Shown one piece after another: positions 1-9,646 of a stretch of DNA of 64,000 nt. Source of the stretch: Ruminococcus flavefaciens FD-1 (GTDB lineage Bacteria; Bacillota; Clostridia; Oscillospirales; Ruminococcaceae); the NCBI GenBank assembly GCA_000174895.1, contig ACOK01000117.1:1-64000 (forward strand), read 5' to 3'. A program made the position numbers and the translations under genes. Each line of letters opens with the position of its first letter. Position 1 is the first letter of the stretch. The notes beneath the pieces were generated by a model. That model saw only the letters and a program-made list of their open reading frames with translations, did not search any database and was not told the DNA's origin.

Positions 1-10
1 ATAGATCAAA

Positions 11-928
11 TCATTCCTTGATGAAATAGGAATCGTCTCCTGCGCCTTCTACATCATCCTGCCATGTAAATCCGACATTCTCTCCGTCTTCAGCTATCTG
101 AAGATATCCTGTACCGTCTGTGTACTCTACCTCAGAACTTACAAGTCCGTTTTCATCATAGATGTTATGTGTCTTTGTGCAGTTGCTGTAGTTCAGCACC
201 TGTCTGCCGTTGAACTCACCGCTGAAATCCCATACAGCTTCTTCCAATGCTGAACCTGCCCAGCGGATGTGCACATTGTAAGTGCTGCCGCCTGCGTTGG
301 TTACTGTGATAACACCTCTGTGAGCGTGGCTTTCCGAATATGTTCCCTCAAATGCATCCTCGATCATAGGCTTTGACTGCTGATCGTCACTGACAGCCGG
401 CTCGAATGCAGAAGGCTCAGCTCCTTCAACTTTTCTTATAGTGTAAGTTTTACCATTGATAACACCTGTCATATTTCCGTTTGCATCATAGGACATAGCC
501 ATTTCTGTATTATCATCAACTGATCCCATGTGGAATACGACCTTATCCTTATACTGTTCAAAATTGAATCCTATACCGATTTTTCTTTCAGGATCACAAG
601 TCCTTCCGCTGTTATCGCCGTTGAACACATAGTAGACCTCTGTTGTTCCGTTGTTCAGCAGTTCATATACGCCCTCTCCGAACCATGAACCAGCTTCGGA
701 TGCTGTATCAGCAGCATTTTCAGCAGCAGTTGTAACTTCCGCTTCATCAGTGGAAACGGCTGTTGTTTCTGTAACAGTTTCTTCTGTAACAGTTTCAGCT
801 ACTGTTGTTGTTACCGGCTGCTTAGGGAATGATGTATTTGCGCCGGCTGATGAGCCTGTTTCCGCTCCGCAGCTTGTAAGTGCTGATGTCATTGCGAATG
901 CACATATAAATAATAATGTCTTTTTCAT
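11..928 (-). CDS. Predicted secreted lipoprotein, unknown function
   Basis: A 305-residue protein that I cannot place in a named family. The start is the ATG at 928, preceded by GGGAGAG; a longer in-frame start at 1030 would bury the signal peptide. The N-terminus is a lipoprotein signal with lipobox LTSC, so Cys20 should be lipidated and the protein anchored outside the membrane. A Thr/Val/Glu-rich low-complexity linker of about 50 residues follows, then what looks like a folded C-terminal half rich in beta-strand patterns (GTYSESHAHRG, VHIRWAG). It runs the same way as the xylanase upstream, but a hairpin terminator separates them, so it is probably its own unit. The lipoprotein call is firm; function is unknown. 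Confidence 0.8.
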   Translation of the reverse strand: MKKTLLFICAFAMTSALTSCGAETGSSAGANTSFPKQPVTTTVAETVTEETVTETTAVSTDEAEVTTAAENAADTASEAGSWFGEGVYELLNNGTTEVYYVFNGDNSGRTCDPERKIGIGFNFEQYKDKVVFHMGSVDDNTEMAMSYDANGNMTGVINGKTYTIRKVEGAEPSAFEPAVSDDQQSKPMIEDAFEGTYSESHAHRGVITVTNAGGSTYNVHIRWAGSALEEAVWDFSGEFNGRQVLNYSNCTKTHNIYDENGLVSSEVEYTDGTGYLQIAEDGENVGFTWQDDVEGAGDDSYFIKE

Positions 929-1096
929 GTTGATCTCTCCCGTAAAAACTATTTTCAGCGTTGATATTTGTTTACCGCTTTCATAAAATACAGTCGGATC
1001 TGCAACACATTTTAAGACATATCCTTTCACGATTTGTATGCTTGCACAATGACAAGAAGATTATTCAGAGAATAAAACAATTATATTTCACAAAAC

Positions 1097-1129
1097 AAAA
1101 GGACAGTCAATGGGAATGACTGTCCTTTT
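1097..1129 (-). terminator. Terminator after the xylanase gene
   Basis: Perfect inverted repeat AAAAGGACAGTCA / TGACTGTCCTTTT around a six-base loop, followed on the minus strand by TTTTGTTTTG. It lies 40 bp beyond the xylanase stop. The A/T flanks on both sides could let it work in both directions. Confidence 0.8.
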
Positions 1130-1169
1130 AAACATATTTTAAAAAACTGAAGAATGATACGTTAGCTGA

Positions 1170-4100
1170 TTATGATCTTGTGTAGATCTGACCGCCCTGA
1201 AGCTGCTTGCCGTTTGCTGCAAACATTTCAGAAACTGTTACAACCTCCCAGCCGTTCTGCTTGAGCCAAGGAAGAACTGTCTCCATAGCCTGAGCTGTTG
1301 AAGCATAGTTCTCGTGGCAGAGAACGATCTGGTTCTGGAGTGAACCGTTCTGTGCTGCGGACTTAATTGTATTTACGATCTGGTCAGCTGAAGCGCCATC
1401 CCAGTCCTTAGTGTCAACACCACAGCTGATGAGCGGAACATCATAAAGTGCCTGCTTAACCTGTCCGCCGCCATCGAGATATGGAAGTCTCATGATGTGT
1501 GAAGGTTCTGCACCGATGATGCTTCTGAGCTTGCTGTTGCACTGCTCCCACTCACTGCGGATCTCGTTTGCGCCGAGGCTGCCGAGTGACTTATGTGACT
1601 TTGTATGGTTAGCAACTTCCATACCATTCTGGTATGCGAACTGAACCTGCTCATTTGTCTTGATCCAATCGCCTACATAGAAGAATGTAGCGTGGAAATT
1701 ATTCTTGATAAGAGCGTCCATGATTCTGTATGCAGGATCCTGTCTGCTCTGTGCGCTTGCGCCGTCATCAAATGAGATAGCTACCAGCTTCTTGCCTGCA
1801 AGGTTCTGAGCCTGGTTAACCTGAACGTTTGTCTGAGTCTGAGTCTGTGCAGGCTGATTCCAGCCGTTGTTATTCCAGCCGTTGTTCTGCTGCTCCTGTG
1901 GCTGAGTCCATGACTGCTGCTGATTCTGCTGCTGTGTCTGACCGCCGCCTTCGCCGATAGTGAGCTTGGTTACGTTAGCCTTACCGCTGCTCTCCCAACC
2001 TTCAACGTTGAGTGCAACTTCTGTCAGGTTACCGATGTTCCAGCCTGCGTTCTCCCAAGCCTTGAAGTGATCTGATACAGTGATAGTACCGGATGTTCTC
2101 TTCTGCTTACGAACGCTGAAGTACTGCTTGAATGTACGTGTATCGCCAAGGATTGTAGGACCTGTATGATCGAGCTGGAAGATATCGTACTGAGCACCGT
2201 CGATAGCAACTGTCTTAGCACCGCCGTTAGCGCTCGGGCACCAGTTTACCCAGTCCTCAATGATGTAGTACTCTACAAGAGGATCCTTCATCCAGCCGTA
2301 TACGCAGAGACGTGAGTTACCCTGTGAGCTTGCTGAGTATTCAGCTGCGTAGTCCATTACGATATTACCGTACTGAGTAGCCTTCTTGGATGCATCGTAG
2401 TTTCGGCCACGACGAGCGAGGAAGTTACCACGAGAAACCTGTGCGCTCCAATCTGTGCTGAATGTACCGCCGCTGCCGAGAGTCATAGAACCGCTTCCAC
2501 CTGTGTTATCAAGCCAGATCTCGTAGCTGTAGCCGTCAACGTTATCAGCCTTGTGCTGATTCATGCCGTTGCCAACGCTGAACTTCTGACCGTTTGCAGC
2601 ACTTGTCTGCTGCTGTGGCTGATTCCAGTTGTTCTGCTGCTGGTTGTTATTCTGCTGCTGTGGCTGATTCCAGTTCTGCTGCTGATTCTGCTGCTGGTTG
2701 TTGTTATTGTTGTTCCACTGGCTCCACTGATCATATGGCTGGAAGCTCTCAGGGAGATTCTGAGTCTGATCGAGGAGGTATCTCTGGATAGCGTTAGCAT
2801 CCTGACCTGTTACACCTGAACCTGCCTGATATACGTCAGAATTCCAACGTGACTGATCGTTCATCTGGTACTGGCCGGGGTTGGAGATAGACTGCTGGAT
2901 ATATACTGAGTCAGCGATATCTACCTTACCGTTGTTGTTAGCATCGCCCCATGTAGAAACCTGTGAGTTCCAGCTGTTATTCTCGCTCCAGTTGTTCCAT
3001 GTGTTCCAGCCGTTGTTGTTCCAGTCATAGTTGTTCCAGTTGAAGTTATTCCAGTTGTTCCACCAATCCTGCTGCTGGTTCTGCTGCTGCTGTGGCTGAT
3101 TCCAGTTCTGCTGCTGGTTGTTATTCTGCTGCTGATTGTTGTTCTGCTGCTGTGGCTGGTTCCAGTTCTGCTGCTGATTGTTGTTCTGATTCTGCTGCTG
3201 AGTATTATTGTTCTGATTTGTAGGAGTTGATGTGCTGCCTGCAAGTGCAACTACCTTGTCGTAAGCAGGCTTTGGCTTGTAGCCCTGTGAGAAGAGAAGC
3301 GGATTCTGTGAAGATCTCCAGCTTACGTTATCCTGTGTACCCCAGATGGTTACTGCAGGGATCTTAGCTGAGTTCTCCATAGCGAGCTTGAAGATGCTCT
3401 CATAGAGGCTTGCCTGTGCTGAGAAGTCTGAGCAAGTGATATCGAGCTCAGTGATCTGAACTTCGAGACCTGTGCTGAGGAACTTCTTGAGTGCTGTCTC
3501 GTATGTCTTTGCATCAGGATACTTTGTATCGAGGTGAGACTGCATACCGATACCGTCGATAACGCCGAGCTCCTTGAGCTTCATAGCCATGTTGTAGATA
3601 TCGTTTGTCTTAGCAGGGATGTACTCGTTATAATCATTGATGTAGAGCTTGCAGTTAGCAGGAGCATACTTTCTTGCATACTGGAATGCCTTGATTACGA
3701 AGCTGTCATCACCGTAAACTCTTACCCAGTTAGAGTTGTTTGCTGGTCTTAATCCGCCGCCGTCGTTAACGAAGAGCTCGTTACAAACGTCGTAAGAATA
3801 GATGTCAAGCTTTGGATACTGAGTCTTGAGTGCGTCAAATGTGTTCTTGATGAAGCTTTCAAGACGCTGATCCATGATCTGTGGTGATACGTATGCACCG
3901 TTCTGTGAGAAGTTCTCACGGAAGAACCAGTCAGGAGTCTGGCTGTACCAAACGAATGTATGACCACGGAGTGAGATGCCGTTATCCTCACAGAACTTCA
4001 GAGTCTGAGCTGCTCTGCTGAGGTTAACCTGTGTATTAACGTTATTGCCTCTCTGCTGGCAAGCCTGCTGATCGAGGATCGAATCAGGCTTCAGTTCGTT

Positions 4101-5711
4101 CTCAGGAGTGATAGAGTTGTAGTTCTCCTTGAGGAATGAAGCGCCTGAGCTCAGCTCGTGAGGGCTTACTGAAGTACCGATCTTGAACCAAGGAGCGAAC
4201 TTGCCCTTGAGACCTGTACCCTGAGAAGCTGATGTGTTAGTGTTTGTGTTTGTCTGCTGCTGAGGCTGGTTCCAGTTGTTCTGCTGCTGATTGTTATTCT
4301 GCTGCTGTGGCTGGTTCCAGTTCTGCTGCTGGTTGTTGTTGTTCTGAGCAGTTGTACCGCCGCTTACAGAAACGCTCTTGCCCTTTACGCCGCCGAAAGC
4401 ACTGTCAACATAGAAATCTGTGAGGCTGTCGGGAGCTTCGATGTAAAGAAGAAGATTTGATGCGCCTGATGGGATAGTATAGCTTGGGTTGCCGAGAGCT
4501 GTCCACTTGCCGTTTGAAGCGGTAGCTGTAGCAACTTCGTCATACTGCTCTGTGCCTGAAGCGTCTGTGTACTGGAGAGTCATCTTCATTGAAGTTGAAG
4601 ATTCAGACTTCTGCATTACAGCAGCTCCGAAGCTGTATGTCTGGCCTGCGCCGAATGCTGAAGGATCAAGCTCGATAGCAGCACCGTTCCAGTTATCTGT
4701 TCTGCCGCTTACAAAGATAGAGCCGTTGCCCTCTGCGTAGTTTGAAGAATCCTTTGCAACTGTAGCTGCACCTCTGCCGGTCCAGCCGTCAACGCCTGAA
4801 TTGAATGAAGAGTTGAAGTAATAGCCGTTTGCATCAGCCTGCTTTGTAGGAGTTGAAGCAGTATTTGACTGGTTGTTGTTCCAACCGTTGTTCTGCTGCT
4901 GTGGCTGATTCCATCCGTTGTTATTATTCTGCTGCTGGTTGTTTCCACCGCCGCCGCTTGTACCGATTGTGAGCTTTGTAACATTAGCACGTCCGCTGCT
5001 CTCCCAACCTTCAACATTGAGGGCAACTTCTGTCAGGTTACCGATCTGCATTCCTGCGTTAGCCCATGCCTTGAAGTGATCGGAAACTGTGATAGTACCG
5101 GAAGTTCTCTTCTGCTTACGAACACTGAAGTACTGCTGGAATGTACGTGTATCACCAAGGATCGTAGGACCTGTATGCGGAGTCTGGAAAATATCGTACT
5201 GAGCGCCGTCGATTGTAACGGTCTTGCCGTTGCCTGACGGGCACCAGTTTACCCAGTCTTCGATGATGTAATACTCTACCAGCGGATCCTTGAACCAGCC
5301 GTAAACGCAGAGACGAGAATTACCCTTTGCACTTGCTGAGTACTGAGCTGCATAGTCCATTACGATCGGGCCGTAATCTGTAGCCTTCTTGGATGCATCG
5401 TAGTTTCTGCCTCGGCGAGCCAGGAAGTTACCCTGTGAAACCTCAGCGCTCCACTGTGCATCAAATGAACCGCCGCTGCCGAGTGTCATTGAGCCGCTGC
5501 CGCCTGTACGGTCGAGCCATATCTCATAGCTGTAGCCGTCAACATTGTCTTCCTTGTGCTGTGTCTGGCCGCCGCCGACACTGAGTTTCTGTCCTGCGCT
5601 TGCAGCATATGCTGTGCTGTAAACAGCAGTCGGGATTGCCGGAACGCTGAGCGCACACATAAGGCTTGCGAGAGCGCCTGCAACGGACCTCCTTACAGAT
5701 TTGTTTTTCAT
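1170..5711 (-). CDS. Cellulosomal xylanase/esterase GH11-CBM22-GH10-dockerin-GH11-CE4
   Basis: A 1,513-residue secreted xylan-degrading enzyme. Order: signal peptide (about 1-37, cleavage near AYA-AS); GH11 xylanase (40-250, nucleophile E146 in PLVEYY, acid/base E234 in VEGWESSG); CBM22 xylan-binding module (292-450); GH10 xylanase (500-825, acid/base E645 in DVCNE, nucleophile E755 in ITELD); type I dockerin (918-990, WGDANNNGKVD and SISNPGQY); second GH11 (1041-1253, E1147 and E1237); CE4 polysaccharide deacetylase (1307-1490, SFDDG with D1315/D1316, zinc ligands H1369 and H1373, late H1466). Modules are joined by Gln/Asn-rich linkers built of NNNQQQNWNQPQQQ-like units, a style known from R. 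flavefaciens xylanases. The two GH11 modules are close copies. AAGGAGG precedes the ATG. It should act on scaffoldin, cutting and deacetylating xylan. Confidence 0.96.
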   Translation of the reverse strand: MKNKSVRRSVAGALASLMCALSVPAIPTAVYSTAYAASAGQKLSVGGGQTQHKEDNVDGYSYEIWLDRTGGSGSMTLGSGGSFDAQWSAEVSQGNFLARRGRNYDASKKATDYGPIVMDYAAQYSASAKGNSRLCVYGWFKDPLVEYYIIEDWVNWCPSGNGKTVTIDGAQYDIFQTPHTGPTILGDTRTFQQYFSVRKQKRTSGTITVSDHFKAWANAGMQIGNLTEVALNVEGWESSGRANVTKLTIGTSGGGGNNQQQNNNNGWNQPQQQNNGWNNNQSNTASTPTKQADANGYYFNSSFNSGVDGWTGRGAATVAKDSSNYAEGNGSIFVSGRTDNWNGAAIELDPSAFGAGQTYSFGAAVMQKSESSTSMKMTLQYTDASGTEQYDEVATATASNGKWTALGNPSYTIPSGASNLLLYIEAPDSLTDFYVDSAFGGVKGKSVSVSGGTTAQNNNNQQQNWNQPQQQNNNQQQNNWNQPQQQTNTNTNTSASQGTGLKGKFAPWFKIGTSVSPHELSSGASFLKENYNSITPENELKPDSILDQQACQQRGNNVNTQVNLSRAAQTLKFCEDNGISLRGHTFVWYSQTPDWFFRENFSQNGAYVSPQIMDQRLESFIKNTFDALKTQYPKLDIYSYDVCNELFVNDGGGLRPANNSNWVRVYGDDSFVIKAFQYARKYAPANCKLYINDYNEYIPAKTNDIYNMAMKLKELGVIDGIGMQSHLDTKYPDAKTYETALKKFLSTGLEVQITELDITCSDFSAQASLYESIFKLAMENSAKIPAVTIWGTQDNVSWRSSQNPLLFSQGYKPKPAYDKVVALAGSTSTPTNQNNNTQQQNQNNNQQQNWNQPQQQNNNQQQNNNQQQNWNQPQQQQNQQQDWWNNWNNFNWNNYDWNNNGWNTWNNWSENNSWNSQVSTWGDANNNGKVDIADSVYIQQSISNPGQYQMNDQSRWNSDVYQAGSGVTGQDANAIQRYLLDQTQNLPESFQPYDQWSQWNNNNNNQQQNQQQNWNQPQQQNNNQQQNNWNQPQQQTSAANGQKFSVGNGMNQHKADNVDGYSYEIWLDNTGGSGSMTLGSGGTFSTDWSAQVSRGNFLARRGRNYDASKKATQYGNIVMDYAAEYSASSQGNSRLCVYGWMKDPLVEYYIIEDWVNWCPSANGGAKTVAIDGAQYDIFQLDHTGPTILGDTRTFKQYFSVRKQKRTSGTITVSDHFKAWENAGWNIGNLTEVALNVEGWESSGKANVTKLTIGEGGGQTQQQNQQQSWTQPQEQQNNGWNNNGWNQPAQTQTQTNVQVNQAQNLAGKKLVAISFDDGASAQSRQDPAYRIMDALIKNNFHATFFYVGDWIKTNEQVQFAYQNGMEVANHTKSHKSLGSLGANEIRSEWEQCNSKLRSIIGAEPSHIMRLPYLDGGGQVKQALYDVPLISCGVDTKDWDGASADQIVNTIKSAAQNGSLQNQIVLCHENYASTAQAMETVLPWLKQNGWEVVTVSEMFAANGKQLQGGQIYTRS

Positions 5712-5796
5712 TTCTTCATTTCCTCCTTTTTGTCATAGATAAATACGTAAAGGATAAAGTTGTTTGAATCCCCCATAAATCTTTATCTATGGCATC

Positions 5797-5825
5797 ATTA
5801 TATTACACTCAGGATAAAACGACAA
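5797..5825 (-). promoter_or_regulatory. Likely sigma-A promoter of the xylanase gene
   Basis: On the minus strand TTGTCG, 17 bp, TATAAT, about 85 bp before the start codon. The rest of the 387-bp gap (5712-6098) is AT-rich; apart from the terminator at its right end I see nothing else in it. Confidence 0.5.
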
Positions 5826-6049
5826 GTATATTATTGCGATTTATTCTTTTAACTTGCCAAAAATTGCTGAAATTATTACAAAATATCCAAAGAGTTGAAT
5901 CGATAATATGCAAATTATACTAATAATATAAAATTGAAGTTTTCTTACACGCATCCTTTAAGTAATGCTACTGCTCATTTTACTTTTGTAACAGTTTGTT
6001 CATATATAGCCGTAATGTGAACGATAAAAATGTATTCATTTATATAGAT

Positions 6050-6087
6050 AAAAAAACAGCCGGAGTACGTTAAAATACTCCGGTTGT
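6050..6087 (-). terminator. Terminator after the CotH-dockerin gene
   Basis: Inverted repeat CCGGAGTA / TACTCCGG, extended by four further pairs including a G-T, followed on the minus strand by seven T residues. It starts 12 bp after the stop codon of the gene at 6099. Confidence 0.88.
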
Positions 6088-6098
6088 TTGATCAAATC

Positions 6099-8738
6099 TT
6101 ATCCTTTAAGTATCTTCTTTCTCAGCAGCACAAGATCAAAAACATCGCCTGATTTGTCTTTGTTTATATCAGCAAGTTTGAACTGTGCCTGAGTGAAGCT
6201 CTCTCTGCCGTGGAGATATCTGCTCATCAGAAGCAGATCGGCAACGTCTGTTTTGCCGTCCATGTTGATATCTCCGCTTTCATATTCCACTTTTTCAAAA
6301 ACGCACATCAGCGAAACCGCTTTGTCAGCGGTAACTGTGATCGTCTCCGAATCAGACACCACAGAACCGCTCCAGCCTGCAAATTTATAGCCGTCATTCG
6401 CCTTTGCTGTAAGAGTCACAGTTTTGCCGTTTTCAAAGCTGCCTGTCCAGACATTGCCCGAAAATGCGGTGTTGACTGAATCAACAGAGAGCATACCGCC
6501 GCCCTGCCGTGTTACTGTTATAGTTGCGGGATTTTTCGGCAATCCCAGATAGTTCTGCATATCCTCGATGGCATATTCAGCACGTTTCCTGAAGAAAGTG
6601 CGCATTTTCTCCATCTCATTATGATAGTAGGCCTTCTGCTGTGAACAGTAGGTGTTGAAATCAGAATTCGGCTGACCATTGTTCCAGCGCCAGCCTGTCA
6701 TTGTAAGGTAGTCCATGTACCTGTTTTCCTCATCATCAAGCTCTGCGGTCATCTTCGAGGGCTCGAATACTGAGTACGCATATGAATAGAATTTATCTGC
6801 AAACTGCTGTCTGAACCCTTCATTTTTCAGCATCCCGGTGAAGATCGCTGTAGGCATATCTTCCTTTTCGCCGTCCATTTTGCGGAAGCTGTCGTACTGA
6901 TAGCCCTCAACGCCGCCGAAACTCTGATATGTAAGTCCCACGGAATAGTCAAAGTCAAATGAGCCGAAACGCCATTTCCCGTCGCTGTAAGGATTGCCTT
7001 CGATAGCCGCACCGTTGTTTCTCCACATCAGATAATTATGGTTAGGCCAGTCCCATGTGCCGAGGTAAAGACCTGCGCAATAACAGTCGATAAGACTTTC
7101 CACGTCAACCTTTGATGCGACATAGTCGTAATTCGACTGCACCGAAAGATCGTGGGCAAGGCAGTAATCACAGAGCGCCTCAAGATCATCATAGTCTGCT
7201 TCAGCACCTGTTTCCAGTTCACCGTTCTTCACCATAGCCACATTTTCAGAAGGAACGCCGTAATTTGACTGTATGAAGTAATCCGAGGATTTTTCGATGA
7301 TCTCATACATTCCCCACAGTTCCCCGTCGATGAAAAGCATACATCTGTCGCTGTCATATGTCGCAAGTGCAGGCAGATCACGAAGTGACGAATGTACCAC
7401 ACGTTCTCTCAGTCTGTCCACCCACGAGACCGATCTCAGGCTGAACGAATCGTAGCGCTTGATCTTATCGCCGTCAACTGCGGAATAATTATCATCGATC
7501 AGCTTGTAGTCAAGCTTAGAGTCGCCGTATTGGCTTCTGGCATACACATTGAAGCTCTTGGTCTGGCTGTTCCTTGTGGATGCGCCTTTTATGCGGATGC
7601 CCATATTCTGAGAGAAGCCCATTTCTCCTCCGTCAAAATATGTTATCGAAGCTTCACGCTCCCAATCCTTTCCCTTTGAGAAGAAGTTTGCGACATTATC
7701 CGTATCCCATTCACTTTTTCTCGGATTATACTGCGGACTTTTCTTCCAGTCAACGTACTGCTGACCTACCACGTAAATGCCCTTGTCCTTGTCGAACAGA
7801 TTATCGGGATCGGTAACAAGTGACACTACGGGAATGTTTTTATAATAAGCCAGCTTGTCGTCGCTCATTACAAAATATGTCTTAGTCGCCACTTTGCTGA
7901 ACGTTCCATCAGTTGAGCGTGAAGCCGCTCTGACAACGGTAGCCTTGTCGAATTTAGCAGGATTCGCACTGAACCTGCTCTGCAGCGTAATGGAATAGGG
8001 ACTGTTTTCCTCATGCTGATACTTGCTGTAAACATTATCATCAATACTTCTGTCGTACATAGGGATCGCTCCGCTGTAGACCTGCGCTGTGTCAGAAGTC
8101 GTCGGGTCGGAGCCGTCAAGGGTGTAATACACTGTATCTGATGAGCTTATGGTCAGTTCCTTCACATCATTGACACTGTAGAATCCCGATTCCAGCGAGA
8201 ATACAGGCTCAGCGGCAGATTCGGAATTTGCTTCCGAAGGAGTAGGCCTCATAACAGCATAGCCGCCGTCCCGAGTACGGCCGAATGTCTCGTCTTCACC
8301 CATTGCAGGTACATTAAGGCTCTGTATCGTTTCTCCCTCAGGCGATGTGAGTACCACAGTCTCTCCCGATTTGCTCAGACTGAATCCCGTATTCAGTTCA
8401 TCAGCTGCGGCAGTGTCTTTGTTGGCAATCACTAACAGATACTCCCCCTTCCGGATAACGGTTCCGCTCGGAAACGAAAACTTCATCGGAGAAGCCGCAT
8501 CATCTGAAAGTCCGAATCCGTCCAGAGAAATGTCCGAATCTCCGCCGTTGTACAGCTCGATCCAGTCAGATGCTCTTCCGAGACTGTCGGCATAGCAGTT
8601 TTTGTTCTGAGTACAGACCTCATTGATGCAAAGTCCGTCAGCTGACTGTGCCGCCACAGCAGGAAGAACCCCGCAGTGCATAGACGAAGCCATCAGAACA
8701 GCTGATGCTATACCTCCAATACGTTTAATAAATTTCAT
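6099..8738 (-). CDS. Secreted CotH kinase-fold protein with lamin-tail domain and dockerin
   Basis: An 879-residue exported protein. Order: signal peptide (1-30); lamin tail domain (31-155, CINEVCTQN and SDWIELYN); chitobiase/hexosaminidase C-terminal-like beta domain (about 190-290, YYTLDGSDPT); CotH domain (about 360-690); InlB-like B-repeat (735-816, GYKFAGWSG); dockerin (822-879, GDINMDGKTD and ADINKDKSGD). CotH proteins share a kinase-like fold; the expected catalytic Asp (D563 in TWDWPNHNY) and metal-binding Asp (D595 in FDFD) are both present, so it may be an active phosphotransferase. The dockerin lacks the QSISNP motif of the others here and may bind a different cohesin. GAGAGGGG precedes the ATG. 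Similar modular CotH-dockerin proteins are known from R. flavefaciens; substrate unknown. Confidence 0.9.
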   Translation of the reverse strand: MKFIKRIGGIASAVLMASSMHCGVLPAVAAQSADGLCINEVCTQNKNCYADSLGRASDWIELYNGGDSDISLDGFGLSDDAASPMKFSFPSGTVIRKGEYLLVIANKDTAAADELNTGFSLSKSGETVVLTSPEGETIQSLNVPAMGEDETFGRTRDGGYAVMRPTPSEANSESAAEPVFSLESGFYSVNDVKELTISSSDTVYYTLDGSDPTTSDTAQVYSGAIPMYDRSIDDNVYSKYQHEENSPYSITLQSRFSANPAKFDKATVVRAASRSTDGTFSKVATKTYFVMSDDKLAYYKNIPVVSLVTDPDNLFDKDKGIYVVGQQYVDWKKSPQYNPRKSEWDTDNVANFFSKGKDWEREASITYFDGGEMGFSQNMGIRIKGASTRNSQTKSFNVYARSQYGDSKLDYKLIDDNYSAVDGDKIKRYDSFSLRSVSWVDRLRERVVHSSLRDLPALATYDSDRCMLFIDGELWGMYEIIEKSSDYFIQSNYGVPSENVAMVKNGELETGAEADYDDLEALCDYCLAHDLSVQSNYDYVASKVDVESLIDCYCAGLYLGTWDWPNHNYLMWRNNGAAIEGNPYSDGKWRFGSFDFDYSVGLTYQSFGGVEGYQYDSFRKMDGEKEDMPTAIFTGMLKNEGFRQQFADKFYSYAYSVFEPSKMTAELDDEENRYMDYLTMTGWRWNNGQPNSDFNTYCSQQKAYYHNEMEKMRTFFRKRAEYAIEDMQNYLGLPKNPATITVTRQGGGMLSVDSVNTAFSGNVWTGSFENGKTVTLTAKANDGYKFAGWSGSVVSDSETITVTADKAVSLMCVFEKVEYESGDINMDGKTDVADLLLMSRYLHGRESFTQAQFKLADINKDKSGDVFDLVLLRKKILKG

Positions 8739-8773
8739 AAAAAAACCCCTCTCTTGTTTTTTAAGATAATTTT

Positions 8774-8802
8774 ATTATAGCATAGCTTACATCATTATTC
8801 AA
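8774..8802 (-). promoter_or_regulatory. Sigma-A promoter of the CotH-dockerin gene
   Basis: Minus strand TTGAAT, 17 bp, TATAAT, ending 36 bp upstream of the start codon. Confidence 0.65.
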
Positions 8803-8944
8803 TAATTTTTGTACAATTTACACAGTTGAAATTTGAGAGGATTTTTTGTCAATGATGTATAACGCCGATATTCCTTTAAGCTAATTAAAGCACTCATAAA
8901 TTAACTGAACGTTAATAAGTAATATTATTTTCAGGCTTTTCGCA

Positions 8945-8977
8945 TAAAAAAAGCGGATACGCTGACCGTATCCGCTT
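8945..8977 (-). terminator. Terminator after the nitroreductase gene
   Basis: Perfect inverted repeat AAGCGGATACG / CGTATCCGCTT with a five-base loop, followed on the minus strand by a run of T. It begins immediately beyond the nitroreductase stop codon. Confidence 0.9.
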
Positions 8978-8981
8978 GATT

Positions 8982-9503
8982 TTATTCTGCCCAGTAAACA
9001 TAATTCTCTTTTCTCGGTGAAGGCGAAACAGCCTCGCAGTCAGCATAGCCGAGGATACAATGTCCGATTCCCTCATAGTTTCCTTCTATGCCGAGGCTTC
9101 TGAGTATCTCCCTGCCCTCCTCGGACTCGAACTCCTCTTTAGCACGATGTATCCAGCAGCTTGAAATGCCGTAAGCGTGTGCAGCATTCATGAGATTACC
9201 CATAACAAGGCTTCCGTCATAAACATATGTCGGCATAGTGTCCTTATTGGCAAGCACTATAAGTACCACAGGCGCATTGTAGAAAGGATCAGTGTTTGCG
9301 CCCATTATCTTCGCATTCATCGCAGACAGACGGTCTCGGAGCTCCTTATTTGTAACTGCTATGATTATAGGAGACTGCTTGTTCATTCCTGTAGCCGCAT
9401 ATGTTCCTGCTTCGACTATCTTTTCGATAATATCCTTCGGCACCATATCAGACTTGTATTTTCTTATGCTTCTTCTCGTCATTAAGTTTTCGATTGCGTC
9501 CAT
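8982..9503 (-). CDS. Nitroreductase family protein (FMN-dependent)
   Basis: A 173-residue cytoplasmic protein of the nitroreductase family, NAD(P)H- and FMN-dependent enzymes that reduce nitro compounds, quinones or flavins; the substrate cannot be told from sequence. Family marks are the N-terminal RRSIRKYK segment that binds the FMN phosphate, then AGTYAATGMNKQ and the PVVLIVLANK strand, with GIGHCILGY near the end. The ATG at 9503 is chosen because AGGAGGT lies six bases before it; an ORF start eight codons earlier has no such site. The gene is alone, with its own promoter and terminator. Confidence 0.92.
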   Translation of the reverse strand: MDAIENLMTRRSIRKYKSDMVPKDIIEKIVEAGTYAATGMNKQSPIIIAVTNKELRDRLSAMNAKIMGANTDPFYNAPVVLIVLANKDTMPTYVYDGSLVMGNLMNAAHAYGISSCWIHRAKEEFESEEGREILRSLGIEGNYEGIGHCILGYADCEAVSPSPRKENYVYWAE

Positions 9504-9538
9504 TGTTTGACCTCCTTGATATTGCATTTTATATTTAT

Positions 9539-9568
9539 ATTATCAACCATTAGTTCAGCGAAAGTCAA
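9539..9568 (-). promoter_or_regulatory. Promoter of the nitroreductase gene
   Basis: Minus strand TTGACT, 18 bp, GATAAT, about 35 bp upstream of the start codon. Confidence 0.5.
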
Positions 9569-9646
9569 TAGTTTCAAGAAACTTCATATGCCTGCACAAT
9601 TATTAACTGTACTATTTGGCTATTTTGCTCCTATTTTTACCATGAG

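Noticed and set aside
2553..3250. Dense CAG/AAC-like repeats taken at first for a CRISPR or tandem array
   Set aside because: They are in-frame codons of the Gln/Asn-rich xylanase linkers, with no spacers.
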